From the NCBI RefSeq assembly GCF_002557795.1, contig NZ_CP023777.1:1116001-1180000 (forward strand): a DNA stretch of 64,000 nucleotides, given 5' to 3'. The notes under the pieces were generated by a model. It did no database searches. It was not told where the DNA came from and worked only from the letters and a program-made list of their open reading frames with translations. Origin of the DNA: Chitinophaga caeni. Lineage in GTDB: Bacteria; Bacteroidota; Bacteroidia; Chitinophagales; Chitinophagaceae. Made by a program: the position numbers and the translations under genes. The number at the start of each line of letters is the position of its first letter. The first letter of the stretch is position 1. This document shows, piece by piece, positions 63,170 to 64,000 of the stretch.

Positions 63170-64000
63170 ATGAAACTGGAAGAATTATATCGCAAGGCAC
63201 AAAACTTCGAGTTTTTGTCGGCAGAAGAAGGAATATACTTGTTTCAACATGCCCCTTTAGCGCAGTTAATGCAAGTTGCCGATGAATTGCGGAAAAAACA
63301 GGTGCCGCATGGTAAAGTAACCTGGCAAATAGACAGGAACGTAAATACTACCAACGTTTGCATTGCCAATTGTAAGTTTTGTAACTTCTACCGCATACCG
63401 GGACACCCGGAGGCTTATATTACCGGTTTAGATGAATATAAAGTCAAGATCGAGGAAACCTTGAAATACGGCGGAGATCAATTGCTGCTGCAAGGCGGCC
63501 ACCACCCGGAACTAGGTTTATCTTTCTATGTAGATACGTTCAAGCAGCTCAAACAGTTGTATCCCAATGTGAAATTGCACGCCCTCGGTCCCCCGGAAGT
63601 GGCACATATCACCAAACTGGAGAAGAGTACGCATACCGAGGTGCTGAAAGCATTGCAGGAAGCAGGTTTGGATAGTTTGCCGGGAGCGGGCGCCGAAATC
63701 CTCAACGATAGGGTAAGGCGGCTGGTGTCGAAAGGGAAATGCGGTGCACAAGAATGGTTGGACGTGATGCGTGCAGCCCATAAGTTGAATATCCCGACAA
63801 GCGCCACCATGATGTTCGGCCACGTGGAAACCCTGGAAGAACGGTTTCAACATTTCGTGGATATCCGGCAGGTTCAAAGTGAAAAACCGGAAGGTCATTA
63901 CGGCTTCACGGCATTCATCCCCTGGACTTTCCAAGATGTAGATACTTTGCTCGCCCGGATCCGCGGCGTACATAATATGACTACCGCCGAAGAATATATC
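63170..64000 (+). CDS. mqnC: Cyclic dehypoxanthinyl futalosine synthase MqnC (5' part)
   Basis: The first 277 codons of a radical-SAM enzyme; the end lies outside the window. The cluster motif CX3CX2C is C64, C68, C71 in CIANCKFCNF. KVTWQIDRNVNTTN before it and LQGGHHPELGL after it are typical of MqnC, which cyclises dehypoxanthine futalosine in the futalosine route to menaquinone. ATG at 63170. Confidence 0.93.
   Translation, partial: MKLEELYRKAQNFEFLSAEEGIYLFQHAPLAQLMQVADELRKKQVPHGKVTWQIDRNVNTTNVCIANCKFCNFYRIPGHPEAYITGLDEYKVKIEETLKYGGDQLLLQGGHHPELGLSFYVDTFKQLKQLYPNVKLHALGPPEVAHITKLEKSTHTEVLKALQEAGLDSLPGAGAEILNDRVRRLVSKGKCGAQEWLDVMRAAHKLNIPTSATMMFGHVETLEERFQHFVDIRQVQSEKPEGHYGFTAFIPWTFQDVDTLLARIRGVHNMTTAEEYI

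Overview
This window looks like chromosomal DNA of a Bacteroidota bacterium, most likely a Chitinophagaceae (Chitinophaga-like) relative. The signs are the recurrent TAnnTTTG promoter element in front of genes on both strands, many secreted proteins and lipoproteins of Bacteroidota type, a TlpA-type thiol-disulfide protein, paired M16 proteases, and MqnC of the futalosine menaquinone route. Taxonomy is inferred from gene content only. No rRNA, tRNA or CRISPR array was seen.

Layout. 1-8 kb: end of a 23S rRNA pseudouridine synthase (RluE-like), an FNR-like regulator with an unusual cysteine set, an LpxD-like acyltransferase, a short-chain reductase, 3-hydroxyacyl-CoA dehydrogenase, pheS and a GAF/LytS-type histidine kinase. 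8-15.1 kb: one minus-strand operon of two TetR regulators followed by TolC, AcrA and AcrB homologues, with a TetR-type inverted repeat over its likely promoter. 15.5-19.8 kb: aminotransferase, dnaN and small membrane/lipoprotein genes. 19.9-26.1 kb: a TPP riboswitch followed by thiS-thiC-tenI-like-thiD-thiE-thiG-thiH, tightly packed and without thiF. 26.1-31.5 kb: BamA/TamA-type barrel, a nicotinamide phosphoribosyltransferase, a toxin-like ParB-fold/HAD gene pair, and an NrtR-type Nudix regulator. 31.5-41.2 kb: M28 peptidase, gcvT, SRPBCC protein, comB, DoxX protein, and a large SNF2 helicase with two SWIM zinc fingers.

41.2-47.4 kb is a low-GC accessory block between the SNF2 and rhomboid genes. 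It holds two XRE regulators with perfect palindromic operator candidates, an IS1595-family transposase, a complete IS256-family element with an 8-bp target duplication, and several small hypothetical genes. Two of these small genes encode fewer than 60 residues. The IS256 copy splits an 85-codon gene whose frame is restored exactly when the element and one target copy are removed.

47.4-64 kb: rhomboid protease, a decayed 21-bp-period repeat array, SMP-30-like lipoprotein, AraC regulator, a gene broken by two in-frame stops, a CMD-family protein with a Crp-like regulator, TlpA-like protein, MFS transporter, truncated globin, an M16 protease pair with an aspartyl/PDZ protease, and the 5' part of mqnC.

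Most of the window is ordinary core metabolism and envelope biology. The points that most deserve a second look are the IS256-interrupted gene, the divergent operator region at 46.44-46.54 kb, the orphan ParB-like/HAD pair, the heptad-coding repeat, the double-stop pseudogene and the NAD-salvage neighbourhood.
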